Shown piece after piece: positions 1 through 8,235 of a stretch of 64,000 nucleotides of DNA (within the stretch, counting starts at the first letter, position 1; each line of letters opens with the position of its first letter). The stretch comes from CAVWDU01 sp963840725 (GTDB lineage: Bacteria; Pseudomonadota; Gammaproteobacteria; Pseudomonadales; Halieaceae): contig CAWIZY010000004.1 of NCBI GenBank assembly GCA_963840725.1, positions 124,001 through 188,000 on the forward strand, in the 5' to 3' direction. Under the pieces are notes generated by a model, which was not told where the DNA came from, made no database searches, and was given only the letters and a program-made list of their open reading frames with translations. Position numbers and translations under genes: made by a program.

Positions 1-294
1 AAATGCCGAAGCGCCCGTGGAGTGCATGTAGCGCAGCAACCAGCCGTACTCAACATCGCGCATGATGTATTCGACGGAGGCAAAAGCTCCTTCAGCACTC
101 GGGGTATAGCTCATGGTGAGCCAGATACCGGTGAGCAACTGGTTGACCAGCACGATCAATGACAGAACGCCAAAGTAGTACCAGAAATTGAAGTTCTTGG
201 GGGCGTAATACTTCCCCATGTGGGTATCCCACGCTCTCACTATCGGGAGGCGGGCGTCGACCCAATCACGAAATCCTACGAGTACATTGTTCAT
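1..294 (-). CDS. petB: Cytochrome b of the bc1 complex, N-terminal part only
   Basis: Cytochrome b is the membrane core of ubiquinol-cytochrome c reductase, oxidising quinol and moving protons across the inner membrane. The translation starts MNNVLVGFRDWVDARLP, then has the family signature NFWYYFGVLSLIVLVNQ around residues 38-54, a first membrane span ending in LTGIWLTM, and WLLRYMHSTGAS, where His is expected among the haem ligands. The gene runs off the window edge, so only about 98 residues are visible. Its ATG shares one base with the petA stop (TGATG), so the two genes should be translationally coupled in the usual petABC order. Confidence 0.93.
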   Translation of the reverse strand, partial: MNNVLVGFRDWVDARLPIVRAWDTHMGKYYAPKNFNFWYYFGVLSLIVLVNQLLTGIWLTMSYTPSAEGAFASVEYIMRDVEYGWLLRYMHSTGASAF

Positions 295-890
295 CAGGCC
301 GCCTCCGTGTCCACGCCGATTACCAGAATTGCGTCCCCTTCAAATGAATAGGGGGGCACTATCAGGTTTGCAGACGCGGGCACACCACTGAACACGCGAC
401 CCGATAAATCGAACTTGGAGCCGTGACAGGGGCAGAAAAACCCGCCCAGCCATTCGTCACCGCCCAGATCGGCAGCGCCGACTTCGGGACGGTACTTGGG
501 GGCACAGCCCAGGTGGGTACACAGACCCTCTACCACCAGCAGCTCCGGTCGGATAGCCCTGCCGATGCCGCTGACATAGTCGGGCTGGTCAGATGTTGCA
601 CTCTCGGGATCCTTGAGTTGGTCGTTTAGTTTCTCAAGATTCCCCAGCTGCTCTTCGGTTCGGTGCACCACATAAACCGGCTTGCCGCGCCATTCGACGA
701 CGACCATTTGCCCGGGTTCTATCTTACTGATGTCGGCCTTGACTGGCGCTCCGGCGGCTTTCGCTTTAGCGGAGGGGTTCCAGGACCCCACAAACGGAAC
801 CGCTATGCCCACCACGCCGGCAACACCCACGACGCTGGTGGCTGCCGTCAGAAACCGCCTCCTGCCGGAGTTGACGTCATCGCTACTCAT
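294..890 (-). CDS. petA: Ubiquinol-cytochrome c reductase, Rieske iron-sulfur subunit
   Basis: The Rieske subunit passes electrons from ubiquinol to cytochrome c1 through a 2Fe-2S cluster on the periplasmic side. It is 198 residues, the normal length. The N-terminus has a twin-arginine signal (RRRFLTAATSVVGVAG), followed by the hydrophobic anchor. The two cluster loops are CTHLGCAPKY (near residue 122) and CPCHGSKFD (near 152), giving the two Cys and two His ligands. It is the first gene of petAB(C). A sigma-70-like promoter lies about 75 bases upstream, and the ATG is preceded by a CAGGAGA ribosome site. No defect is visible. Confidence 0.97.
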   Translation of the reverse strand: MSSDDVNSGRRRFLTAATSVVGVAGVVGIAVPFVGSWNPSAKAKAAGAPVKADISKIEPGQMVVVEWRGKPVYVVHRTEEQLGNLEKLNDQLKDPESATSDQPDYVSGIGRAIRPELLVVEGLCTHLGCAPKYRPEVGAADLGGDEWLGGFFCPCHGSKFDLSGRVFSGVPASANLIVPPYSFEGDAILVIGVDTEAA

Positions 891-965
891 GCTTCTATCT
901 CCTGAGTGAGAGGCCCGAATCGCCCTGTCGGCAACACTCGGAACCCAACTTTCAAAACGGCCCAG

Positions 966-994
966 ATGGTACGGTTTTTGCCCGACTGTTACAA
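966..994 (-). promoter_or_regulatory. Candidate sigma-70 promoter for petAB
   Basis: On the minus strand, TTGTAA and TACCAT are separated by exactly 17 bases, about 75 bases upstream of the petA ATG. It lies in the 380-base interval between petA and rpsI. Apart from this promoter and the rpsI terminator, I see nothing else in that interval. Confidence 0.5.
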
Positions 995-1192
995 GGTAAC
1001 GACCGCTTGATGTCTGGACGCTACTGTACCCGCAGCCGGACGACGGCTACACGACCTGGACATAATGCGGGAAGTGGATGCGCCGCAGGCGGCGGCGCGT
1101 AGTGCACCGCTACCGCCACGCCACTGCAAGCGGGCGGATAGATCCCGAAACGGCCCGCTCGCTTACCGGCAGGACTTCCCCGCCCATGACAC

Positions 1193-1223
1193 AAAAAAGC
1201 CCGGTCTGCTGTCCAAACCGGGC
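1193..1223 (-). terminator. Rho-independent terminator of rplM-rpsI
   Basis: Read on the minus strand, a perfect 7-bp stem GCCCGGT/ACCGGGC encloses an 11-base loop and is followed by a run of six T. It sits about 50 bases past the rpsI stop, the right place to end the rplM-rpsI transcript. Confidence 0.85.
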
Positions 1224-1271
1224 GTTTCACCTGCGACAGTAAAGCACCGCCGCCGCAGTGCTCCCGGCCTG

Positions 1272-1664
1272 TTAGCGCTTGGAGAACTGGGGACGCTTGC
1301 GCGCCTTGCGCAGACCGACCTTCTTGCGTTCCACCTCGCGGGCATCACGGGTGACGTATCCAGCGCCGCGCAGGGTGCCGCGCAGGGACTCGTCGTAGTC
1401 CAGCAGCGCGCGCGTGATACCGTGCCGAATAGCGCCTGCCTGACCAAAACTGCCGCCGCCTTCTACGGTGACGTTCACGTCGAACTTGTCGCCCAGGTCC
1501 ACCAGTTCGAGGGGCTGCCGAACGATCATACGAGCCACCTCACGACCGAAGTACTGGTCCAGCGGACGTTTGTTGACCGTGATGCCGCCCCCGCCGTTCT
1601 TGAGGAATACGCGGGCTGTGGACGTCTTGCGACGCCCGGTTCCGTAATATTGGGTAGCTGACAT
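1272..1664 (-). CDS. rpsI: Small ribosomal subunit protein uS9
   Basis: uS9 is a 30S subunit protein whose C-terminal tail reaches the P-site tRNA. The 130-residue length is standard. Visible signatures are YYGTGRRKTSTARVFL at the start, the central GGGSFGQAGAIRHGITRALL motif, and the basic tail RKARKRPQFSKR ending in the conserved KR that contacts tRNA. It follows rplM by 18 bases in the usual two-gene operon, and a clear terminator follows it. Confidence 0.98.
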   Translation of the reverse strand: MSATQYYGTGRRKTSTARVFLKNGGGGITVNKRPLDQYFGREVARMIVRQPLELVDLGDKFDVNVTVEGGGSFGQAGAIRHGITRALLDYDESLRGTLRGAGYVTRDAREVERKKVGLRKARKRPQFSKR

Positions 1665-1682
1665 AGTGGTAAAGGTATCCGT

Positions 1683-2111
1683 TTAGAGATTCAGTGCTTG
1701 AGGCTGCTGAGCGGCGTGTGGATGCTCACTTCCAGCATAGACTTTCAACTTGCGGAACATGGCTCTACCCAGGGGATTGCGTGGCAACATACCCTTGACA
1801 GCTCCCTGGATGACCCGCTCCGGCGCTTTTTCGATCAACTTTTCGAACGATATGGACTTGAGCCCGCCCGGGTAACCGGTGTGGGAGTGGTAAATCTTGT
1901 CCGTTGTCTTCGCACCTGTAACCCGGATTTTCTCCGCGTTGATCACTACAATGTAATCGCCGGTGTCGACATGGGGGGTGTATTCAGCTTTATGCTTGCC
2001 CCGCAGACGGTGAGCTATCTCGCTGGCCAAACGGCCCAGGGTCTTCTCAGCGGCGTCCACCACGAACCAGTCACGGCTGACATTTTCTGCTTTGGCACTA
2101 TAAGTTTTCAT
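1683..2111 (-). CDS. rplM: Large ribosomal subunit protein uL13
   Basis: uL13 is an early-assembly 50S protein. I placed the start at the ATG giving MKTYSAKAENVSRDWFVVDA (142 residues, the family length). An upstream in-frame ATG would add nine atypical residues. A GAGG ribosome site precedes the chosen start. The body has the expected TLGRLASEIAHRLRGKHKAEYTPH and GAVKGMLPRNPLGRAMFRKL features. It is the first gene of the rplM-rpsI operon, with a strong sigma-70 promoter about 45 bases upstream. Confidence 0.97.
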   Translation of the reverse strand: MKTYSAKAENVSRDWFVVDAAEKTLGRLASEIAHRLRGKHKAEYTPHVDTGDYIVVINAEKIRVTGAKTTDKIYHSHTGYPGGLKSISFEKLIEKAPERVIQGAVKGMLPRNPLGRAMFRKLKVYAGSEHPHAAQQPQALNL

Positions 2112-2152
2112 CAATAACCGCCTCTTGGAAGGCTCCAATTTCGAGAGCGCGA

Positions 2153-2181
2153 ATACTAGCCAAAACGGCGCCGCTTTTCAA
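2153..2181 (-). promoter_or_regulatory. Sigma-70 promoter of rplM-rpsI
   Basis: On the minus strand, TTGAAA and TAGTAT are spaced by 17 bases, with a GC-rich discriminator after the -10 box as expected for ribosomal protein genes. The predicted transcript would start near position 2146, leaving a short leader. Confidence 0.75.
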
Positions 2182-2256
2182 TAGCCGGTCAAAATAAACC
2201 TGAACCCACTTTCGGGGACCCAAAACCCTCCGGGCCGGGCCCAGGCGGGAGCCTGC

Positions 2257-3375
2257 TCAAGGCTTGTGAGCCCGCGCCAGATACTCGAGTGACTGCATCT
2301 CCTCCAACCTCGAAACGGTGCGCCGGAACTCAAACTCCAGCCTGCCGCCACTGTAGAGCTCGGACAACGGCTTTGCCGCCGTCATAACCAGCTTGACATT
2401 GCGGTCGTAAAATTCGTCTACGAGATTAATGAACCGGCGCGCCTGGTCGCTGGTATCGGGGCCCAGGGCAGGAACTCCGGAGAGCAGCACCGCGTGGAAT
2501 ATTCGTGCCAGTTCGATATAGTCGTTCTGCGAACGCGGCCCGTCACAGAGTTCAGCAAACTCGAACCAGACCACATCATCAGCCACACAGCGACAGGTCA
2601 GGAAGCGTCCGTTGACCTCCAGGCGCTCCCAGTGCTTGCCTGGCTCGACGGCCAGACGTTCGAAACTCTCTCGCAAACTCGCCTCAGCGGCCTCGTCCAG
2701 AGGGGTGTGATAGAGCTCGGCCCGCTGCAGCGTCCGCAGCCGATAGTCGATACCCGCATCGACGTTGAGCACGTCGGTATGGCGCTCAATCAGCGCAATC
2801 GCGGGTAAAAATCGCTGCCGCTGCAGCCCGTTCTCGTAGAGCCCCGACGGCTCGATATTTGACGTCGCAATCAGAGTGACACCGCGGCTGAAGAGCGCCT
2901 CCATCAGCCCACCCAGAATCATGGCATCAGCGATATCTGTGACAAAAAATTCGTCGAAGCAAACCACCCTCGCCTGCGCCGCCAGGCGATCTGCTATCGC
3001 TTCTAATGGATTTTTTTGCCCTTCAAGGCTTTTGAGCTCGGCATGCACTCGCTGCATAAAGCGGTGAAAATGCACCCGCAACTTCTCCTCAAACGGCAAA
3101 CAGTCGTAGAAGGTGTCCATCAGGTAGGTTTTCCCTCGCCCCACCCCCCCCCATAGATAGAGGCCCCGGACAGGCTCAACCGGCGCTCGCCGCAGCCGCT
3201 GCCACCAGCGGCCCAGAGCGCTCTGGCGCGATTTGCCGTCGGCGATTAACCGCTGATACAGGTCTTCCAGCGCCTTAACGGCGCGCTCCTGCGCGGGATC
3301 ATGGCAGAATCCTTCCTCCGCCAGATTCGCCTGATAGCGAAGCCACGGTGTTGTGCCGGTGCTGTTCGGGTGCAT
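2257..3375 (-). CDS. zapE: Cell division protein ZapE (AFG1-like ATPase)
   Basis: ZapE is an AFG1-type P-loop ATPase that associates with the Z-ring. The 372-residue protein has the Walker A site GGVGRGKTYLMD near residue 77, Walker B VVCFDEFFVTDIADAM near 136, and a sensor region LIATSNIEPSGLYENGLQR. The conserved C-terminal block ARRFINLVDEFYDRNVKLV is present. Its position next to rplM-rpsI and opposite zapG matches other gammaproteobacteria. The start MHPNSTGTTPWLRYQ fits the family. Confidence 0.93.
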   Translation of the reverse strand: MHPNSTGTTPWLRYQANLAEEGFCHDPAQERAVKALEDLYQRLIADGKSRQSALGRWWQRLRRAPVEPVRGLYLWGGVGRGKTYLMDTFYDCLPFEEKLRVHFHRFMQRVHAELKSLEGQKNPLEAIADRLAAQARVVCFDEFFVTDIADAMILGGLMEALFSRGVTLIATSNIEPSGLYENGLQRQRFLPAIALIERHTDVLNVDAGIDYRLRTLQRAELYHTPLDEAAEASLRESFERLAVEPGKHWERLEVNGRFLTCRCVADDVVWFEFAELCDGPRSQNDYIELARIFHAVLLSGVPALGPDTSDQARRFINLVDEFYDRNVKLVMTAAKPLSELYSGGRLEFEFRRTVSRLEEMQSLEYLARAHKP

Positions 3376-3500
3376 GTCGATCCAGAAAGCTCAGGGAAGT
3401 CTGCCGCGGTCGGCGGTTCAGTCGCTGACCCGAAGCTGCTCGGGTACAGCCAATTACTTTAACCAGTGACCCTCTGCTTGGCAACGTCAGGGACAGCGCC

Positions 3501-3554
3501 CGCTGCACGCTTTGCGAGAGTCCGCTGCACGCTTTGCGCGAGCCCGCTGCACGC
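3501..3554. repeat. 22-bp direct repeat upstream of zapG
   Basis: The unit CGCTGCACGCTTTGCG plus six further bases starts at 3501 and again at 3523, and a third partial copy (CGCTGCACGC) starts at 3545. It lies in the 320-base divergent interval between zapE and zapG, where I see no gene. It may be a slippage product; I assign no function. Confidence 0.7.
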
Positions 3555-3712
3555 GACCTGTAACAAGCCAGACCGGGACGCATCCCGCCGAATAGCTCGA
3601 AACGGCCCGCGGAACTTGTCACCGCTGCTACACGCCTGTGTCCAATACGGGTATACTTCCGCCACGATTACCCCCCCTGGCATAGAGGACCTGAGTTTTG
3701 GAGTCACCTGAG

Positions 3713-4186
3713 TTGAGCACGGAGATGCTCATTATCATTGGCGCTGCCCTGGCCGCCATAGGTTTAGGCATTGGCATCCTGATGGGGCGCGGCATGTCGC
3801 CTGATCGTCAACGCTACCTGGAGGCAGAGCGGAAGCTGGACGAAGCCTTGCAGGATAAAAAGTCTTACGAGGACGAAGTCGTCGGTCACTTCACCGAAAC
3901 CGCGAAATTGCTCAACAACCTGACCGAAAGCTACCGCGAGGTGCACAATCAGCTCGCAACGGGTGCGGCCACCCTGTGCAAGGATGTGGGGCCGATACCC
4001 ATGGGTCGGTTACAGAGCGCGCGTGAACCGGGGGAGATTCCTTCTGATCTGGCCAACATTCAGGCCCCATTGGACTATGCTCCCAAGTCTTCGCCGGATG
4101 AAACGGGCATGCTGAATGAATCATTCGGCATGGACAACACGCCGGGGAAGGAGAGGGGAAAGCCGCCGCTACCCACCCAGGAGTAG
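3713..4186 (+). CDS. zapG: ZapG/YhcB family envelope protein (DUF1043)
   Basis: This family is a small inner-membrane protein linked to cell division and envelope growth. One N-terminal transmembrane helix (LIIIGAALAAIGLGIGILMG) is followed by a charged, probably coiled segment (QRYLEAERKLDEALQDKKSY, then EVVGHFTETAKLLNNLTESY) and a low-complexity acidic-proline tail. The start is uncertain. TTG at 3713 has a GGAG site nine bases upstream, ATG at 3725 sits too close to its possible site, and TTG at 3698 is also in frame. It is divergent from zapE, as in relatives. Confidence 0.85.
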   Translation: MSTEMLIIIGAALAAIGLGIGILMGRGMSPDRQRYLEAERKLDEALQDKKSYEDEVVGHFTETAKLLNNLTESYREVHNQLATGAATLCKDVGPIPMGRLQSAREPGEIPSDLANIQAPLDYAPKSSPDETGMLNESFGMDNTPGKERGKPPLPTQE

Positions 4187-4201
4187 CCAGTCTGCGGAGA
4201 C

Positions 4202-5053
4202 TTACACCGGGTTTTCGATATCGATAAACCGGTGCTCCAGCCCAAGTTCCGCAGCCAGATACTCACCCAGGGCTTGCACACCATAGCGTTCTGTCGCGTG
4301 GTGTCCTGCGGCCACAAAATCGATCCCGCACTCCCGGGCCACATGCACCGTCTGCTCGGAAACCTCACCGGTCAGGAAAAGATCCGCCCCGGCACTCACG
4401 GCCAGTTCAAGGTACGACTGGGCGGCACCGGTGCACCAGGCAACGCGCTTTATTGGCCGCAGCGGATCTCCGATATGCAACGGTTCACGATGGGTGAGGT
4501 CACGCACGGCGGCGACAAGTTCCCCGGCCAGCAGGGTCGGTTCGAGGTCCGCAACGTTGCCCACCGGTCGGGCCGCGCTCGGTCGGGCCGCGCTCGGTCG
4601 GGCCGCGCTCGGTCGGGCCGCGATCGGTCGGGCCGCGCTCGGTCGGGCCGCGCTCGGTCGGTCTTCCAGAGGAACCAGTGGACCTCCCGGGGGAAACCCG
4701 AGCAATCGGCCGAGGCAGGCATTGTTGCCCAACCGGGGGTGAGCATCCAGCGGCAAGTGGTAAGCCAGCAAGCTGATATCATGGCCCAGCAGGGTGCGCA
4801 GACGACGACGCTTCATACCGACCACAGGCTGGTCCTCACCACGCCAAAAATACCCGTGATGAACCAGTATGGCATCGGCCTCCCAGGCCACTGCGGCGTC
4901 GAGCAGACTTTGGCAGGCGGTCACCCCGGTTACCAGCCGGGTCACTTGCGCCCGGCCCTCCACCTGCAGGCCATTGGGGCAATAATCCTTAAAAGCGGCT
5001 GGTTCCAGACAGCGGTCCAGGAACTGCACTAAGTCAGTAAGATCTATGGCCAT
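4202..5053 (-). CDS. NIF3-like dinuclear metal-binding protein with an internal pentapeptide repeat
   Basis: This is a Nif3/YbgI family protein with a two-metal centre; members are annotated as GTP cyclohydrolase I type 2 homologues, but the real substrate is unclear. Family signatures are DYCPNGLQVEG near residue 23, ILVHHGYFWRG near 62 (metal-binding His pair), SLLAYHLPLDAHPRLGNN near 93, the FLTGEVSEQTVHVARECGI region and the C-terminal GHHATERYGVQALGEYL. Between the two halves sits a low-complexity insert of six RPSAA-type pentapeptides (residues about 132-161) encoded by 15-bp DNA repeats. The gene ends 15 bases from zapG, tail to tail. Confidence 0.9.
   Translation of the reverse strand: MAIDLTDLVQFLDRCLEPAAFKDYCPNGLQVEGRAQVTRLVTGVTACQSLLDAAVAWEADAILVHHGYFWRGEDQPVVGMKRRRLRTLLGHDISLLAYHLPLDAHPRLGNNACLGRLLGFPPGGPLVPLEDRPSAARPSAARPIAARPSAARPSAARPSAARPVGNVADLEPTLLAGELVAAVRDLTHREPLHIGDPLRPIKRVAWCTGAAQSYLELAVSAGADLFLTGEVSEQTVHVARECGIDFVAAGHHATERYGVQALGEYLAAELGLEHRFIDIENPV
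4566..4661 (-). repeat. In-frame 15-bp tandem repeat inside the NIF3 gene
   Basis: Six full copies of GGTCGGGCCGCGCTC (plus strand) run from 4566 to 4655, with a 6-base partial copy after. One copy carries a C-to-A change that makes RPIAA instead of RPSAA. Because the unit is 15 bp, changes in copy number keep the reading frame. Confidence 0.97.
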
Positions 5054-5131
5054 TTACGGTTCCCGCGTTCTCGCCCAGCTATTCCTGTCAGCCTGTCATC
5101 ATATACAATGCGGACGCTTACGGGATAGCTC

Positions 5132-6268
5132 ATGAAAAATGTCTTCCAATTCATCACCTGGCCTGCGATCACCGGTTTACTGGCGGCCCTGCTCATTCTG
5201 GACCGTTTTGTCCTGCCGCCAGCAGATCGTCAACAGGGGGCGGTTCAGGCTCCGCTGAGTTACGCCCGGGCAGTCGCCCGGGCCAGCCCATCGGTGGTCA
5301 GTATCTACACGGCCAAGCGGGTGCCTCAGCGCCGCAGCCCGCTGCTCAATGACCGGGTGCTGGGTAACTTTGCGCCCACGCAACCGCAACGACCAGAGAT
5401 TCAGCGCGCCCTGGGGTCTGGCGTCATCATGACCGCGGATGGACATATCCTCACGAACAATCACGTCATTGCCGGTGCTGATTCCATTCAGGTCTGGTTG
5501 CACGACGGCCGTGGCGCCACCGCCAGCGTCGTCGGTTCAGACCCGGCAACCGATCTCGCAGTCCTGCACATTGACATGCCGGACCTAAGCCCGATCGAAC
5601 TGGGAGATTCAGATCAGACACGCGTCGGAGACACGGTACTGGCTATTGGCAACCCGCTGAATATCGGTCTTTCAGTCACCCAGGGCATCGTTTCGGCGCT
5701 GGAGCGCTACTCGCCGCAACTGCGCAGCTACGAAGAATACATCCAGACTGACGCCACCATTCATCAGGGCAACTCGGGTGGTGCATTGATTGATGCACAG
5801 GGTCGGCTGCTCGGAATCAATACCCTGATTTTTACCGCCAGCCAGGGCGGCGGCAGCGGTTACACGGGCATTGGCATCAGCTTTGCCATCCCGGTCAGCC
5901 TTGCGGTCTTCGTCATGCAGGACCTGATCGACTACGGGGAGGTCATTCGTGGCTGGCTGGGGGTATCGGTAGATCCGCTGCTGACGGTGGATGGCTCCCG
6001 CTATGCCCTGCTGGTCGTGGCAGTGACGCCGGACAGCCCCGCTGCAAAGGCAGGCCTGAGGCTGGGCGACATGATTACCCACATCGACGGGGAGGCGGTG
6101 TCAGACGGGCGGATGACAATGCAAAAGATCGGCCGCTTGCGACCGGGTGACAACATCGCTATCAGCGTACTGCGCGAAAAACAGAGCCTGGAGCTGGGTG
6201 CGATTATCGGGACGCTCAGTCAGGCACCGGCTGCAAGGGGAGAAGCACCTGTCAGACGGGATCGGTAG
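5132..6268 (+). CDS. degS: DegS/AlgW-type periplasmic serine protease with one PDZ domain
   Basis: This is a trypsin-like S1C protease, the type that starts the sigma-E envelope stress cascade by cutting an RseA/MucA-like anti-sigma factor. An N-terminal anchor helix (ITGLLAALLILDRFV) holds it in the inner membrane. The catalytic triad is visible: His in ILTNNHVI (near 108), Asp in DPATDLAVL (near 139) and Ser in HQGNSGGALID (near 215). A single PDZ domain follows (VVAVTPDSPAAKAGLRLGD). One PDZ and an anchor favour DegS/AlgW over DegP/DegQ. It overlaps the convergent hisD end by 17 bases. Confidence 0.9.
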   Translation: MKNVFQFITWPAITGLLAALLILDRFVLPPADRQQGAVQAPLSYARAVARASPSVVSIYTAKRVPQRRSPLLNDRVLGNFAPTQPQRPEIQRALGSGVIMTADGHILTNNHVIAGADSIQVWLHDGRGATASVVGSDPATDLAVLHIDMPDLSPIELGDSDQTRVGDTVLAIGNPLNIGLSVTQGIVSALERYSPQLRSYEEYIQTDATIHQGNSGGALIDAQGRLLGINTLIFTASQGGGSGYTGIGISFAIPVSLAVFVMQDLIDYGEVIRGWLGVSVDPLLTVDGSRYALLVVAVTPDSPAAKAGLRLGDMITHIDGEAVSDGRMTMQKIGRLRPGDNIAISVLREKQSLELGAIIGTLSQAPAARGEAPVRRDR

Positions 6269-7559
6269 TCACGGCCAGACGCAACTCTGCACTGCGTGCG
6301 TGAGCCTCGAGCTGCTCGCCTCGCGCCAGCACCGAGGCGATTTCACCCAGCTCGGTTACACCCTGTTTACTGCACATGACCAGCGAACTGCGTTTCTGAA
6401 AATCATAGACACCCAGGGGTGAAGAAAAGCGCGCACTCCCGGCGGTGGGGAGCACATGACTGGGACCGGCACAGTAGTCGCCAAGGGCCTCAGATGTGTA
6501 GCGACCCATGAAGATAGCACCGGCGTTCTGTATCGCGGGCAGCAAGGCCTCCGGATCCTCGACCGAAAGCTCCAGGTGCTCTGGTGCGATGCGATTGCTC
6601 AAGGCAATGGCTTCCGCAAGATCGCGGGTTTGTACCGACAGTCCCCGGTTTGCCAGCGAGGCCGCTATGATCCGGGTACGCTGCATCGAGGGCAGCAGCC
6701 GCGCCATAGCCGCGTCTACCTCGTCGAGGTATTCGGGCACCGGGCTCAGTAATACCGCCTGTGCCTGTTCGTCGTGCTCGGCTTGAGAAAACAGGTCCAT
6801 GGCCACCCATTCCGGGTCGGTCGAACCATCGGCGATCACCAGAATTTCCGACGGGCCGGCAATCATATCGATACCCACCTGACCAAACACCTGGCGCTTG
6901 GCAGTCGCCACATAGAGATTACCCGGGCCGACGATCTTGTCGACCGCCGGTATGGTGGCGGTGCCGTAGGCCAGGGCCGCAACGGCCTGTGCCCCCCCGA
7001 TGGTGAAAATCCGGTCCACACCGGCTATCTCCGCGGCAGCCAGAACCAGAGGGTTCAGCTCTCCTCCGGGCGCCGGCACCACCATAATAATTTCGTCGAC
7101 CCCAGCCACCCGGGCCGGTAATGCGTTCATCAGTACTGAGGAAGGATAAACGGCTTTTCCTCCCGGAACATAGATGCCAGCGCGGGCCAGTGGGGTGACC
7201 TTCTGCCCGAGCAGGTTACCGGCGGCATCCCGATAGTCCCAACTCTGCTGCAGTTGATGCTGGTGGTACTCTCTTACCCGCGCCGCGGCCTGCTCCAGCG
7301 CAGTGCGCTGGGCTAGAGTCACGGCATCCAGCGCCGAGCGGCGTTGTGCCGGGTCAATTTCCAACTGACAGGCATCAGTCACCTGCAAGTCGTCAAAACG
7401 CGCTGTGTAGTTCACCACTGCTGCATCACCATGCGCGCGCACATCGGCTATGATCCGGGCCACTGCCTCATCGACAGCGCGGTCGAGTTCCGCCTGACCG
7501 TGCAGTGAGGCCTTGAGGCGAGACTCAAAATCGTCTGCCCGTGTATCGAGTCGCTGCAT
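6252..7559 (-). CDS. hisD: Histidinol dehydrogenase
   Basis: HisD catalyses the last two oxidations of histidine synthesis, histidinol to histidine, using NAD and zinc. At 435 residues it is full length. Visible blocks are KVTPLARAGIYVPGGKA, VDKIVGPGNLYVATAKR, DMIAGPSEILVIADG, MDLFSQAEHDEQAQAVLLSP (metal-site Gln/His) and the C-terminal GDYCAGPSHVLPTAGSARF. It lies 3 bases downstream of hisG and is probably co-transcribed with it and murA. Confidence 0.97.
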   Translation of the reverse strand: MQRLDTRADDFESRLKASLHGQAELDRAVDEAVARIIADVRAHGDAAVVNYTARFDDLQVTDACQLEIDPAQRRSALDAVTLAQRTALEQAAARVREYHQHQLQQSWDYRDAAGNLLGQKVTPLARAGIYVPGGKAVYPSSVLMNALPARVAGVDEIIMVVPAPGGELNPLVLAAAEIAGVDRIFTIGGAQAVAALAYGTATIPAVDKIVGPGNLYVATAKRQVFGQVGIDMIAGPSEILVIADGSTDPEWVAMDLFSQAEHDEQAQAVLLSPVPEYLDEVDAAMARLLPSMQRTRIIAASLANRGLSVQTRDLAEAIALSNRIAPEHLELSVEDPEALLPAIQNAGAIFMGRYTSEALGDYCAGPSHVLPTAGSARFSSPLGVYDFQKRSSLVMCSKQGVTELGEIASVLARGEQLEAHARSAELRLAVTTDPV

Positions 7560-7562
7560 TGT

Positions 7563-8228
7563 CTAGCTAACCTCCTCTGAGCGACTCGCCACTGCCGCGC
7601 CGAGGTCATCAATCACCCGCTGGACCAGTCCGTGACGGGACCGCATGGCTGCCTTGTTGACGATCAGCCGCGAGCTGATGGCCGCGATCTCTTCCAACGG
7701 CTCCATACCGTTGGCGCGCAGTGTATTGCCGGTGTCGACAATATCGACAATCAGATCCGATAGCGCCAGCAACGGTGCCAGCTCCATTGCCCCGTAGAGC
7801 TTGATCAGCTCTGCGTTGACTCCCCGGCAGGCGAAATGGCGTCGCGCTATATTGACAAACTTGGTCGCCACTCGGATCCGCGAGCCGCCGCCTTGCCAGC
7901 CCACGGGCCCAGCGGTCATCAATCGGCAGCGCGCGATTCCCAGATCCAGTGGCTCGTAAAGACCGTCGGCACCGTGTTCCAACAGAATATCCTTGCCAAC
8001 AACGCCGATATCCGCAGCGCCGTGGCGCACGTAGGTCGGCACATCAGTACCGCGAATAATGATCATACGGACCCCGTCCTGGGTGGTAGGAAAAACCAGT
8101 TTGCGACTGCTTCCCAGGTCCTCAAGGGGTTCAATACCAGCGTCGGCCAGCAGCGGCAATGTTTCCCGCAAAATGCGCCCTTTGGTCAGAGCAATGGTCA
8201 GACCCGGTTGCGTGCTTACCAATCCCAC
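7563..8228 (-). CDS. hisG: ATP phosphoribosyltransferase, short form
   Basis: HisG catalyses the first, feedback-controlled step of histidine synthesis, joining ATP and PRPP. This is the short form without the C-terminal regulatory domain, which normally pairs with HisZ; no hisZ is in the window. Signatures are LTIALTKGRILRETLPLL, RGTDVPTYVRHGAADIGVVG and the PRPP loop DIVDTGNTLRANGMEPLEEI. I chose the GTG at 8228, which has a GAGG site and avoids murA. An ATG at 8264 is in frame but would overlap murA by 29 bases and add odd sequence. Confidence 0.93.
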   Translation of the reverse strand: MGLVSTQPGLTIALTKGRILRETLPLLADAGIEPLEDLGSSRKLVFPTTQDGVRMIIIRGTDVPTYVRHGAADIGVVGKDILLEHGADGLYEPLDLGIARCRLMTAGPVGWQGGGSRIRVATKFVNIARRHFACRGVNAELIKLYGAMELAPLLALSDLIVDIVDTGNTLRANGMEPLEEIAAISSRLIVNKAAMRSRHGLVQRVIDDLGAAVASRSEEVS

Positions 8229-8235
8229 TATGCCC

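Noticed and set aside
1065..1661. Plus-strand ORF of 198 residues
   Set aside because: It is antisense to rpsI and has no family features; the opposite strand is clearly a ribosomal protein.
4232..5032. Plus-strand ORF of 266 residues with a Ser-Gly-Arg-Ala repeat
   Set aside because: It is the antisense of the NIF3 gene; the repeat only reflects the 15-bp DNA array.
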